Source of the DNA: Brevundimonas sp.
GTDB lineage: Bacteria; Pseudomonadota; Alphaproteobacteria; Caulobacterales; Caulobacteraceae
Assembly: GCA_004296955.1 (NCBI GenBank)
Contig: SCVB01000042.1
Location: forward strand, 62,001 to 126,000
Length of the DNA stretch: 64,000 bases
Direction of reading: 5' to 3'
Below, piece after piece: positions 44,816 to 53,082 of this stretch (positions are counted from its first letter, which is position 1; each line of letters opens with the position of its first letter). The position numbers and the translations under genes are program-made. The notes beneath the pieces were generated by a model. That model worked only from the letters and a program-made list of their open reading frames with translations, made no database searches and had not been told where the DNA came from.

Positions 44816-46324
44816 GTGGCCCTTCAACAGACCCCCGCCTTCGACGAAGCGGCCGCCTCGGCGGCGCGCGGCGTGCCGCTCACCGCGCGCTTCAAGGCCG
44901 CCTATGGCGCCGGGGCCATGGCCGACGGCATCGTCGCCGCCGGCTTCGGCTTCTTCCTGCTGTTCTACCTGACCGCCGTCTGCGGCATGTCGGGCACGAT
45001 GGCCGGCACGGCCAAGCTGATCGCCCTGCTGATCGACGCGGTGGCGGATCCCGCGATCGGTCTGGCCAGCGACCGCCTGCGCTCCCGCTTCGGTCGCCGG
45101 CTTCCGTTTATGGTCTGCGGCCTGCTGCCGTTCGCCGGCGCCTTCGGCCTGCTGTTCTCCGTTCCGGCGTCGCTGACCGGGGCCGCCCAGTTCATCTATG
45201 TCACCGTCTGCCTGGTCGTCCTCAGGCTGTCGCTGTCCTTCTTCGTCCTGCCCTTCACCGCCGTGGGGGCTGAGGTGACCGACGACTATCGCGAGCGCGC
45301 CAGCATCGTCGCCTTCCGCCTGTCGTTCCAGAACGCCGGCATCCTGCTCGGCGTCGTCCTGGGTCTGGGGGTCTTCATGGCCGGCGCCGACGGCATGCTG
45401 AGCCGCGGGAACTACGTCCCCTTCGCCTGGACCTGCGCCGCCGCCATGCTGGTCACCGGCCTGATCGCCATCCGCGCGGTGCGCGGAGCCCTGCCGCGTC
45501 TGCATGGCCCGGAGACGGGCGGGGGGCTCTTCTTCACCGGCTTCGGCCGCGAGATGATCGAGCTGTCGCGCAACCGCTCCTTCCTGATCCTGTTCGGGAC
45601 GGTGCTGACCTATTTCCTCGCCTATTCCGCCCATGTCTCGCTGGCCCTCCACGCCAGCCGATATTTCTGGGGGCTCGACACCGGCGCCATCCAGCTGATC
45701 CTGCTGAGCACCACCCTCGGCCCGCTGCTGGGGGCGCCCATCAGCGCCTTCGCCCTGCGCCACATCGAAAAGCGAACCCTCTCGGTCATCGCCTTCCTGG
45801 CCATCGCCCTGTTCCTGATGTGGCCGCCGCTGCTGCAGCTTTACGGCCCGGCCCCGCTGACCCCCGCGGTCGCGACGGTGGTCCTGTTCGTCAACGGTCT
45901 CCTCGTCGGCACCTCGATCATGATCGGCGGCATCGGCTTCCAGTCCATGCTGGCGGACACGGCCGACGAACACGAGTGGCTGTTCGGCGTGCGCCGCGAG
46001 GGCCTGTTCTTCTCCGGACTGACCCTGGCGTTCAAGGCCGCCTCGGGCCTCGGCGGGCTGATCGCCGGCATCGCCCTGGACGTGATCCATTTCCCCACCG
46101 ATCTGGCCTCGCGCGCGCCGGGCCAGCCCATTCCGGTCGAGGTGCTGGACAAGCTGGCGCTCATCTCCGGACCGCTGCCGGCGCTCTTCGCCATGGTCTC
46201 GCCGCTGTTCCTGCTCGGCTACCATCTGACGCGGAAGCGGCACGCGCAGATCATCGCCGACCTCGAGGCGCGCAATGCGGCCAAGGCCCGGGCGGGGGTC
46301 GGCGGGACCGTCTCGCCCGAATGA
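44816..46324 (+). CDS. MFS/GPH-family cation symporter
   Basis: 502 residues with twelve membrane segments. N-terminal KAAYGAGAMADGIV, DAVADPAIGLASDRLRSRFGRRLPF (loop 2-3 signature of glycoside-pentoside-hexuronide symporters) and VPFTAVGAEVTDDYRERAS-like loop (here LPFTAVGAEVTDDYRERAS). GTG start 3 bp after the hydrolase stop. It probably carries the substrate or its product over the inner membrane. Confidence 0.88.
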   Translation: MALQQTPAFDEAAASAARGVPLTARFKAAYGAGAMADGIVAAGFGFFLLFYLTAVCGMSGTMAGTAKLIALLIDAVADPAIGLASDRLRSRFGRRLPFMVCGLLPFAGAFGLLFSVPASLTGAAQFIYVTVCLVVLRLSLSFFVLPFTAVGAEVTDDYRERASIVAFRLSFQNAGILLGVVLGLGVFMAGADGMLSRGNYVPFAWTCAAAMLVTGLIAIRAVRGALPRLHGPETGGGLFFTGFGREMIELSRNRSFLILFGTVLTYFLAYSAHVSLALHASRYFWGLDTGAIQLILLSTTLGPLLGAPISAFALRHIEKRTLSVIAFLAIALFLMWPPLLQLYGPAPLTPAVATVVLFVNGLLVGTSIMIGGIGFQSMLADTADEHEWLFGVRREGLFFSGLTLAFKAASGLGGLIAGIALDVIHFPTDLASRAPGQPIPVEVLDKLALISGPLPALFAMVSPLFLLGYHLTRKRHAQIIADLEARNAAKARAGVGGTVSPE

Positions 46325-46334
46325 GGACAAGAGC

Positions 46335-47219
46335 GTGATCAGACTGGATGGCCGGGTGGCGATCGTGACCGGGGCGGGCGGAGGTCTGGGCCGGTCGCAC
46401 GCCCTGCTGCTGGCGCAGAGGGGCGCGCGCGTGGTCGTCAACGACGCCGGCGCGGCGGCCGAACAGGTGGCGGCGGAGATCATCGCGGCCGGCGGTGAAG
46501 CGAGCGCGGCGGTGGGCTCGGTGACCGATTACGAGTTCGTCGCCGGAATGACGGCGGACGCGATGCAGCGCTGGGGCCGCGTTGACATCCTCGTCAACAA
46601 CGCCGGCATCCTGCGCGACCGAACATTTGCGAAGATGGATCTCGACGACTTCCGGCTCGTGGTCGAGGTGCACCTGATGGGCGCGGTGAATTGCACCAAG
46701 GCGGTCTGGGACACGATGCGCGAACAGGCCTGGGGCCGTATTGTGATGACGACCTCGTCGTCCGGCCTCTACGGCAATTTCGGCCAATCCAACTATGGAG
46801 CCGCCAAGATGGCCCTCGTCGGCCTTATGCAGACCCTCGGTCTGGAAGGCGAGAAATACGGCATCCGGGTCAATTGCCTGGCGCCGACGGCGGCGACGCA
46901 GATGATGGAAGGCGTCCTGCCCGCGGAAATGCTGCGCCTGCTGAAGCCCGACCATGTCAGCCCGGGGTTGCTGGCGCTGGTGCGCGAGGACGCGCCCAAC
47001 CGGGCCATCCTCTGCGCCGGCGCGGGAGGCTTCGAGGCGGCGCGGATTTCCCTGACCCGCGGCGTCCAGCTCGCGACCGGCGACGGCGCGCCCGAAGCCG
47101 TAGCGGCTCAATGGGCGGCGATCATCGACCCGGCCAATGACTTCGTGCCCGACAACGCCCTGCGGCAGAGCGAGATGGAATTGGCCCGGGCCGGCTATGC
47201 GCCGGAGCGGTCATCATGA
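46335..47219 (+). CDS. SDR family 3-hydroxyacyl-CoA dehydrogenase-like oxidoreductase
   Basis: 294 residues from a GTG 10 bp after the transporter stop. It has the nucleotide motif TGAGGGLGR (12-20), VVVNDAG acidic NAD-selecting strand, NNAG (88-91), and the catalytic Ser (about 141-143), Tyr154 and Lys158. The GAGGGLGRSHAL...VVVND pattern is that of the dehydrogenase part of peroxisomal multifunctional enzyme 2 and its bacterial relatives, which oxidise 3-hydroxyacyl-CoA in side-chain beta-oxidation of branched or steroid acids. This supports the CoA-ester pathway idea. A frame-extended start inside the transporter gene is rejected. Confidence 0.87.
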   Translation: MIRLDGRVAIVTGAGGGLGRSHALLLAQRGARVVVNDAGAAAEQVAAEIIAAGGEASAAVGSVTDYEFVAGMTADAMQRWGRVDILVNNAGILRDRTFAKMDLDDFRLVVEVHLMGAVNCTKAVWDTMREQAWGRIVMTTSSSGLYGNFGQSNYGAAKMALVGLMQTLGLEGEKYGIRVNCLAPTAATQMMEGVLPAEMLRLLKPDHVSPGLLALVREDAPNRAILCAGAGGFEAARISLTRGVQLATGDGAPEAVAAQWAAIIDPANDFVPDNALRQSEMELARAGYAPERSS

Positions 47220-48865
47220 GGACGGCGCCGGCCGCTTCGCCGGTGGTCCGGCGTCTCCTGCAGGCGATCGCCGCCGCCCTGGCGCTGTGTCTGGCGACGC
47301 CCGCCGCGGCGCAGGATGCGTCGCTTGTCGCCGCCCCCGCGGGCGAGGTGCGGGGCGCCGCGGTGGACGGCGTCCATGTCTTCCGCGGCATCCCGTATGC
47401 GCGACCGCCCGTCGGCGACCTGCGCTGGCGTCCGCCCGCGTCCCTGCAGCCATGGTCCGGCGTCCGTGAAGCGACCGCGTTCGGCGCCGCCTGCCCGCAG
47501 CCCGCCTCGCCCTTCGCCGATCATGCGACGGTGAGCGAGGATTGCCTGTTCCTCAACGTCTGGGCGCCGGACCAGGCCCGCAAGGCGCCGGTGCTGGTCT
47601 GGATCCACGGCGGGTCGCTGGTCAGCGGCGCGGCCAGCGAGGCGATCTATGACGGCGCCGGGTTCGCCCGGCGCGACGTGGTCCTCGTCTCGATCAACTA
47701 CCGGCTCGGAGCCCTGGGCTGGCTGGCCCATCCCGGGCTCAGCGCGGAATCGCCCGACAACATCTCGGGCAACTATGGACTGATGGACCAGATCGAGGCG
47801 TTGCGCTGGGTCCGGCGCAACATCAGCGCCTTCGGCGGCGACCCCGACAATGTGACCATCGCCGGCGAGTCCGCCGGCGCCCTCAGCGTCCTTTATCTGA
47901 TGGCGGCGCCGGAGGCCCGCGGCCTGTTCCACCGCGCCATCGCCCAGAGCGGCTATATGATCACCCAGCCGGAACTGCGGAACGGGTCCTGGGCGGACTG
48001 GCCCGACGCCGAGACCCTCGGCGTCTCGCTGGCGGGCGCCCTCGGCGCCGCCGACCCGGCCGCGCTCCGGGCGATGAGCGCCGAGGCGATCGTCGAGGGC
48101 ACGGCCCGCACCGCCTGGTTCCCGCTCGGCAATGTCGACGGCCGCCTCCTGCCGCGCCAGCTGGTCGAGACCTTCGACCGGGGCGAACAGGCGCCCGTGC
48201 CGGTCCTCGCCGGCTACAACGAGGGTGAAATCCGCTCGCTCCGCTTCCTGCTGCCGCCGGCGCCGGCGACCGCCGCGATCTACGCCGACGAAATCCGCGC
48301 CCGCTACGGCGACCTGGCGGACGCCTTCCTCGCCCGCTATCCGGCGGAGACGATGTCCGCGAGCATGCTGGCGACGACACGGGACGCCATGTACGGCTGG
48401 ACCTCCGAGCGACTGGCGGCGAAGCAGACGGCGCTCGGCGCGCCGGTCTTCCTCTACTATTTCGACCACGGCTATCCGGCCGCCGACGAGGGCGGCTTCC
48501 GGGCCTTCCACGCCTCCGAGATACCCTTCGTCTTCGGCACGACGGACGCCACCCCGTCCTGGTGGCCGCCCGTGCCGCGGACCGCGCCGGAACGGCGACT
48601 GTCCGACGCCATGACCAGCTACTGGACGACCTTCGCCCGGAACGGCGCGCCCCGGGCCGCGGGCGAGGCGGCGTGGCGACCCTACGGCGAGGATCGCGCC
48701 TACATGGCCTTCGAGGCGGCGCCGCGCCTGCGCACGGGCCCGCCCAATGGCTACGCGCTCCACGAGGCGGTTGTATGCCGCCGCGCCCGGCACGGCCTCG
48801 CCTGGCACTGGAACGTCGGGGTCATCGCCCCGCCTCTGCCGCCGCCCTCGCCCGGTTGCGCCTGA
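47216..48865 (+). CDS. Secreted type-B carboxylesterase
   Basis: 549 residues with an N-terminal signal sequence (hydrophobic core about 14-30, AAA-QD). EDCLFLNVW (108-116) and the nucleophile motif GESAGA (Ser219) are the type-B signatures; the oxyanion hole is HGGS (131-134), and the catalytic His lies near FHASEIPFVFG (about 418). It hydrolyses esters outside the cytoplasm. ATGA overlap with the SDR gene. It is the last gene of the cluster. From its end to 49053 I see no gene. Confidence 0.92.
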   Translation: MRTAPAASPVVRRLLQAIAAALALCLATPAAAQDASLVAAPAGEVRGAAVDGVHVFRGIPYARPPVGDLRWRPPASLQPWSGVREATAFGAACPQPASPFADHATVSEDCLFLNVWAPDQARKAPVLVWIHGGSLVSGAASEAIYDGAGFARRDVVLVSINYRLGALGWLAHPGLSAESPDNISGNYGLMDQIEALRWVRRNISAFGGDPDNVTIAGESAGALSVLYLMAAPEARGLFHRAIAQSGYMITQPELRNGSWADWPDAETLGVSLAGALGAADPAALRAMSAEAIVEGTARTAWFPLGNVDGRLLPRQLVETFDRGEQAPVPVLAGYNEGEIRSLRFLLPPAPATAAIYADEIRARYGDLADAFLARYPAETMSASMLATTRDAMYGWTSERLAAKQTALGAPVFLYYFDHGYPAADEGGFRAFHASEIPFVFGTTDATPSWWPPVPRTAPERRLSDAMTSYWTTFARNGAPRAAGEAAWRPYGEDRAYMAFEAAPRLRTGPPNGYALHEAVVCRRARHGLAWHWNVGVIAPPLPPPSPGCA

Positions 48866-49053
48866 GCGCGGACGAGATTTCTCCGGAGCCGATCGGGCGC
48901 CCAGCGACCTGTCCGCTCAACGGCAGACCTGCCGCTCCGGAAATTCGCCAGCGACGTCAGCCGCTCAACTCGCGGGAGCGGATGAATTCACGGTCGCGGC
49001 GACAGCCCGGAACCGGCTGTCCCGTGGCCTGAATGCAGGAAGATTGAAAAGAA

Positions 49054-49098
49054 TGGCGCGCCCGGAACGATTCGAACGTCCGACCCTCAGATTCGTAG
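49054..49098 (-). repeat. Attachment site: 3' half of tRNA-Arg(ACG)
   Basis: On the minus strand the sequence runs from the anticodon loop CTACGAA through TCTGA, the T arm GGACG-TTCGAAT-CGTTC, the acceptor 3' strand CGGGCGC, a G and CCA. The 5' part of the tRNA is absent: the bases before CTACGAA cannot pair with TCTGA. This is the usual product of integrase crossover in a tRNA anticodon loop. It is not a functional tRNA. Confidence 0.8.
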
Positions 49099-49281
49099 CC
49101 GACCCGGGCAGTAAAAAGAGACATCGAAGGGTAATCACCAGAAAGCACCCATCCTGTTGTTCTGCAACAAAAATACGGCTGTCTGGGCGTTGCTGTCCAT
49201 TTCCGCGAATGGGCACGAAATCCCGCCTCCTGGGTCCCATGCGGGTCCCAGGATTCGCGCTCCGGAACGGGAGCAACGCCC

Positions 49282-50532
49282 ATGCCTAAGCTCACTAAAC
49301 GACTGATCGACGCCTTTACGACCAGCGCTCCCGACGCCTTCCTTTGGGACTCCCTCGTCCTCGGGTTTGGGGTTCGGGCTCGCCGATCGGGCACGAAGAG
49401 CTTCATCGTAAAATACCGGATGGGCTCGGCCGTGCGCCGCCACACGCTCGGCAAGGTCGGCAGCCCCCACACGGTGGAGGAGGCCCGTGAAGCCGCTTCT
49501 GAACTGCTGCGCCAGGTCAAAGCCGGCCACGACCCGATGCAGGCCAAGCGCGAGATCAACGAGGCCGTCACCGTCAACGAGTTGATCGAGGCGTATCTTC
49601 ACGAAGGACGTATCGCGAAGCCCAACAAAAGGGAGTCTTCCTGGGCGGGCGACGCCTCGGTCCTGCGACGGCACGTCGGTCCCTTGCTAGGGCATCGGTT
49701 GGCGCGGGATCTCACCCGACGGGATCTTGAGCGGCTTCAGGCGGATGTCTTGAGCGGCAAGACCGCGAAGGACGTTCGGACGAAGGCGCGAGGGCGGGCG
49801 ATTATCCGGGGCGGGCCCGGGGCTGCCGGCCAGACCATCCGATCCACGGCCGCGATGCTGTCCTGGGCCGTGATGCAGGAGATCCTGCCGCACAATCCGG
49901 CGATCGGCGTCCAGAAGATCACGCCCCGTCGCCGAGAGCGGTTTCTGTCGACGGCAGAGGCCAAGCACATGATCGAGACCTTGGGGGAGCTGGTCGCTGC
50001 GGAGGAGATCCCGGACAGTCACGCGGCCATTATCCGGCTACTGCTGTTCACGGGCGCGCGAAAGTCGGAGATCCTCAATCTGACTTGGGGCGAGGTCGAC
50101 CTTGAGCGGGGCCGTATCCTTTTGCCCTGGCATCGGTCCAAGACCGGCGAAAAGATGATCCCGTTGAACTCGGCCGCCCTTGCGGAAATCATGCGCCGGC
50201 CGCGCGAGGGGCCATACGTGTTCCCGGCCGCTCGCGGGGTGGGCCCGACCGTCGGTCTCTACAAGACCTGGGATCGGGTGCGGGAGGCCGCCAAGTTGGA
50301 GGGCGTCCGGCTTCATGACCTGCGTCACTCGTTCGCGAGCTTCGCCGCTGCCGACGGCGCCAGTCTTTATCTCATCGGCAAGGCGCTCGGTCATCGGCAG
50401 GCAAGCACGACGGAGCGCTACGCCCACCTGACGGATGATCCGGTCCGCGCCGTCGCGGAACTGGTGGGGCAGCGATTCCTCAGAATCACCGCGGCCGAAG
50501 ATGTCGCGACGGAGGATCCGTCGGATCGATAA
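49282..50532 (+). CDS. Tyrosine-type integrase (P4-like)
   Basis: 416 residues. N-terminal DUF4102 arm-binding domain (about 1-90, with LWDSLVLGFGVRARRSGTKSF), SAM-like core-binding domain, and catalytic domain with R260 (TGARKSE), H345 and R348 (HDLRHS), H371 (GHRQ) and nucleophile Y380. Family members integrate at tRNA 3' ends, matching the adjacent tRNA-Arg fragment 180 bp upstream. Oriented inward, as usual. Confidence 0.96.
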   Translation: MPKLTKRLIDAFTTSAPDAFLWDSLVLGFGVRARRSGTKSFIVKYRMGSAVRRHTLGKVGSPHTVEEAREAASELLRQVKAGHDPMQAKREINEAVTVNELIEAYLHEGRIAKPNKRESSWAGDASVLRRHVGPLLGHRLARDLTRRDLERLQADVLSGKTAKDVRTKARGRAIIRGGPGAAGQTIRSTAAMLSWAVMQEILPHNPAIGVQKITPRRRERFLSTAEAKHMIETLGELVAAEEIPDSHAAIIRLLLFTGARKSEILNLTWGEVDLERGRILLPWHRSKTGEKMIPLNSAALAEIMRRPREGPYVFPAARGVGPTVGLYKTWDRVREAAKLEGVRLHDLRHSFASFAAADGASLYLIGKALGHRQASTTERYAHLTDDPVRAVAELVGQRFLRITAAEDVATEDPSDR

Positions 50533-50562
50533 CGGGCCGGCTGCGCGCTCAGGCTGCGGTGG

Positions 50563-51762
50563 TCAGTCATCGGGAATCTGCCAGACCGATATCGGTCGCA
50601 GGTCTGCCTCGGCATAGTCGAGAGCTGAGACAGGCGTTGGGGTGAGGGGGTCGATCCGGTCGGCATGTCTCAGCGCCTGATCGATCCATGCTGAGGCGTC
50701 TTGGGCGAGGTGGCCGTCCGCGCCTCGGTTCGCGACGTCGTAGGCTGCGATGAAGGCGCGCAGACGCCGGGCCCGGCTCCAGGCATCGGTCTGCGCTTCC
50801 AGTTCCTCCAACTGTTCGAGGGCCGCCAGCCTCTCCTCTCGTAACAGCTCTCGGCGGGCGTTCTCTTCGTCCGCGCGCTGCTGTCGGAGCTCACTCTTGC
50901 GCTGCTTGATGGCAGCGGAATGCGACGACCGGTACAGGCCGGCCATGACCTCGTTGAGGCAGTCTTCCACCCGTCGCGTCTTGCCGTCCTTCCAGAGACT
51001 GCGCACGCCGTCCCGATAGGTCGCGGTGGATATCTGCACGGTCATGACGCCGCTCGGAACGAAATCGTACATCGGTGCAGTGGAGTATCCGAGGCGGCGC
51101 GTTCGGGCTTTTTCAGCGTCGGTCGACCAGTGGACCTTTCTCTGGGATGCTTCCTCAAGGGCCAGGCATTCCGCCTCGCCGGCGATCATGATCCCGGATT
51201 GGCCTTTGGGCCCGTCGCGAGTTCGGATCTCCAACCCGCGAGCGTCGCAGGCTTGCGCCAAGGCGTCGATCAGGCGCGCCGCACGGGAAATGGAGGAGGG
51301 CGGCACGCGCACCCGAAAGGGTTCTGGGCCGTCGTAGACCACTGCGCCGTACATGTCGGGTACGGCCGCCTTCAGCGCCTTGAGAATCCGCTTGGCGATG
51401 GGGTGTTTGGGGTCGACGTGCGGAGGCGCCTCGATACGTCTGTCCGGGCGACTCTCCGCCTCTATGAGCGGGCCGTACACGCGATCCATCAGGTCCGTGG
51501 CGAATTCGGACGCGACGGCCAGCGCTGGAAGGTCGATCATCTCCTGCTCGCCTGCACGGGGTAGCGGCGCCGGGGGCTGGGCCCGCCCGGCCTGCGCCCT
51601 CTGACGGTAGCCCTGAGGCGGCAGAGGGATGTCATGCCGCTGGCAAATCTTTCTCAGTCCGACATCCGAAACGCCGAAACGTTCCGCCAGTCTGGTCAGC
51701 GGCTCTGCCCAAACCAGTCGGTAGAGTTCAGCCCGGGAGATGGTCTGGCTCGGCTTCATCAT
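50563..51762 (-). CDS. Conserved hypothetical protein with N-terminal HTH-like motif
   Basis: 399 residues. The first 50, SRAELYRLVWAEPLTRLAERF then GVSDVGLRKICQRHDIPLPP and GYRQR, form a helix-turn-helix-like unit seen at the start of hypothetical proteins of alphaproteobacterial islands. The middle is mixed alpha/beta, and residues ~285-345 are a long charged coiled coil (EENARRELLREERLAALEQLEELEAQ). No catalytic motif recognised. Possibly a DNA-binding accessory protein of the island. Convergent with the integrase, 30 bp apart. Confidence 0.75.
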   Translation of the reverse strand: MMKPSQTISRAELYRLVWAEPLTRLAERFGVSDVGLRKICQRHDIPLPPQGYRQRAQAGRAQPPAPLPRAGEQEMIDLPALAVASEFATDLMDRVYGPLIEAESRPDRRIEAPPHVDPKHPIAKRILKALKAAVPDMYGAVVYDGPEPFRVRVPPSSISRAARLIDALAQACDARGLEIRTRDGPKGQSGIMIAGEAECLALEEASQRKVHWSTDAEKARTRRLGYSTAPMYDFVPSGVMTVQISTATYRDGVRSLWKDGKTRRVEDCLNEVMAGLYRSSHSAAIKQRKSELRQQRADEENARRELLREERLAALEQLEELEAQTDAWSRARRLRAFIAAYDVANRGADGHLAQDASAWIDQALRHADRIDPLTPTPVSALDYAEADLRPISVWQIPDD

Positions 51763-51854
51763 TCACCTTCAGGCTCGGCGATCGTCCGATCGTGTTCGAA
51801 TGGGGCGATGCGACACTCAAGCTGATCCCGATATCCGTGGGCGCAGCTGAATTT

Positions 51855-51906
51855 AACATATCGGGCCGAACGTGTTAAAAAGTTCGGGAATAACGAACAT
51901 ATCGGG
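51855..51906. promoter_or_regulatory. Operator region before fic
   Basis: Two direct copies of AACATATCGGG (51855-51865 and 51896-51906) flank overlapping inverted repeats CCGAAC...GTTCGG (51866-51887) and GTTCG-N7-CGAAC (51882-51898). The second direct copy ends 7 bp before the fic start, so binding would block initiation; the winged helix of Fic itself is a candidate binder. Confidence 0.55.
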
Positions 51907-51912
51907 ATCGTC

Positions 51913-53007
51913 ATGTTAAGGCCCACCTATCGCATCCCGAAATTGCCGCCGGCCGGCGAGCTCGAAACGGCGGCCGTGCTTCGCGAGGCGGCGCATGCGC
52001 ATCGCCATCTGGCTGAGTTGAAGGGGCGCGCGAGAAGCATCCCCAACCAGGCCATCCTGATCGACACGCTCGCGCTTCAGGAAGCGAAGGCGAGCTCGGA
52101 GGTGGAGAATATCGTCACCACCCAGGATGAGCTTTTCCAGGCCAGCCTGCACTGGGACGGCGCGGGATCGCCGGCCGCGAAGGAGGTCGCCAGCTATCGC
52201 GACGCCCTCAAGCGCGGATATGACCAGCTCCATGCCAATCAGGGCTTGCTCACCAACAACGTCATCATCGAGATGTTTCAGGTGCTCAAGCGGACCGATG
52301 AGGGATTCCGCGCGACTCCGGGCACGGCCCTCCGCAATCAGGGCACGGGCGAAATCGTCTACGTCCCTCCGCAAGATCGAGCGGAAATCGAGGCCCAGAT
52401 GGCGGCGCTCGAGACCTTCATCAACGACGACGCTGCGAGCGATCTGGATCCGTTGGTGAAGATGGCTCTGATCCACCATCAGTTCGAAAGCATTCACCCC
52501 TTTTCGGACGGCAATGGCCGGATCGGGCGGATCCTCAACGTCCTCTATCTGACCCGTGTCGGGCTGCTCGAAATCCCGGTGCTCTACCTCAGTCGATACG
52601 TCACGGCGAACAAGGCCGACTACTACCGGATGCTCCAAAGCGTTCGAGACAACGGCGACTGGGAGCCGTGGCTGCTTTACATGCTCCGTGCGGTCTCCAC
52701 GACCTCACGTCAGACCCTCGCGCTCATCGACGGCATGAGCGCCCTGATGGCGGCCTATAAGCAAGGCCTCAGGCAGCATGCGACGATCCGCTACTCGCAA
52801 GACCTGCTGAACAACCTGTTCCGCCACCCCTACACGCGGATCGAATTCCTTCAGAAGGACCTCGATGTCACTCGCCAGACGGCCGCCAAATATCTGGACC
52901 AGCTCGCGGTCGCCGGCTTCGTCGAAAAACACCAAGCTGGCCGCAACAACTATTATATCAATCGTCCCCTGGTCGATCTGCTGATGCAGGTGTCGGACGG
53001 AGGATAA
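51913..53007 (+). CDS. Fic/DOC family AMPylase, class II, with C-terminal winged helix
   Basis: 364 residues. N-terminal inhibitory helix motif SSEVEN (residues 61-66, pattern [S/T]xxxE[G/N]) marks class II self-inhibited Fic. The active site is HPFSDGNGRIGR (195-206) with catalytic His195; a preceding beta-hairpin flap lies around 144-152. The C-terminus (about 295-355) has a wHTH: FLQKDLDVTRQTAAKYLDQL. The family transfers AMP to protein hydroxyls; target unknown. The Fic core, both catalytic and inhibitory residues, is intact. Confidence 0.92.
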   Translation: MLRPTYRIPKLPPAGELETAAVLREAAHAHRHLAELKGRARSIPNQAILIDTLALQEAKASSEVENIVTTQDELFQASLHWDGAGSPAAKEVASYRDALKRGYDQLHANQGLLTNNVIIEMFQVLKRTDEGFRATPGTALRNQGTGEIVYVPPQDRAEIEAQMAALETFINDDAASDLDPLVKMALIHHQFESIHPFSDGNGRIGRILNVLYLTRVGLLEIPVLYLSRYVTANKADYYRMLQSVRDNGDWEPWLLYMLRAVSTTSRQTLALIDGMSALMAAYKQGLRQHATIRYSQDLLNNLFRHPYTRIEFLQKDLDVTRQTAAKYLDQLAVAGFVEKHQAGRNNYYINRPLVDLLMQVSDGG

Positions 53008-53082
53008 GGAATCGGCGCCAAGGACTCCGGCGAGGCTCCCCGCCGGCCCTCAAAGCCAGGCTCGCGCTCTGCTCTCAATCCG

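Noticed and set aside
43961-46483. 840-codon open frame antisense to the hydrolase and transporter genes
   Set aside because: Shadow frame; the plus strand carries alpha/beta hydrolase and MFS signatures with tight operon spacing.
49054-49098. Functional tRNA-Arg gene
   Set aside because: Only the anticodon loop to CCA is present; the acceptor 5' strand, D arm and anticodon 5' stem are missing.
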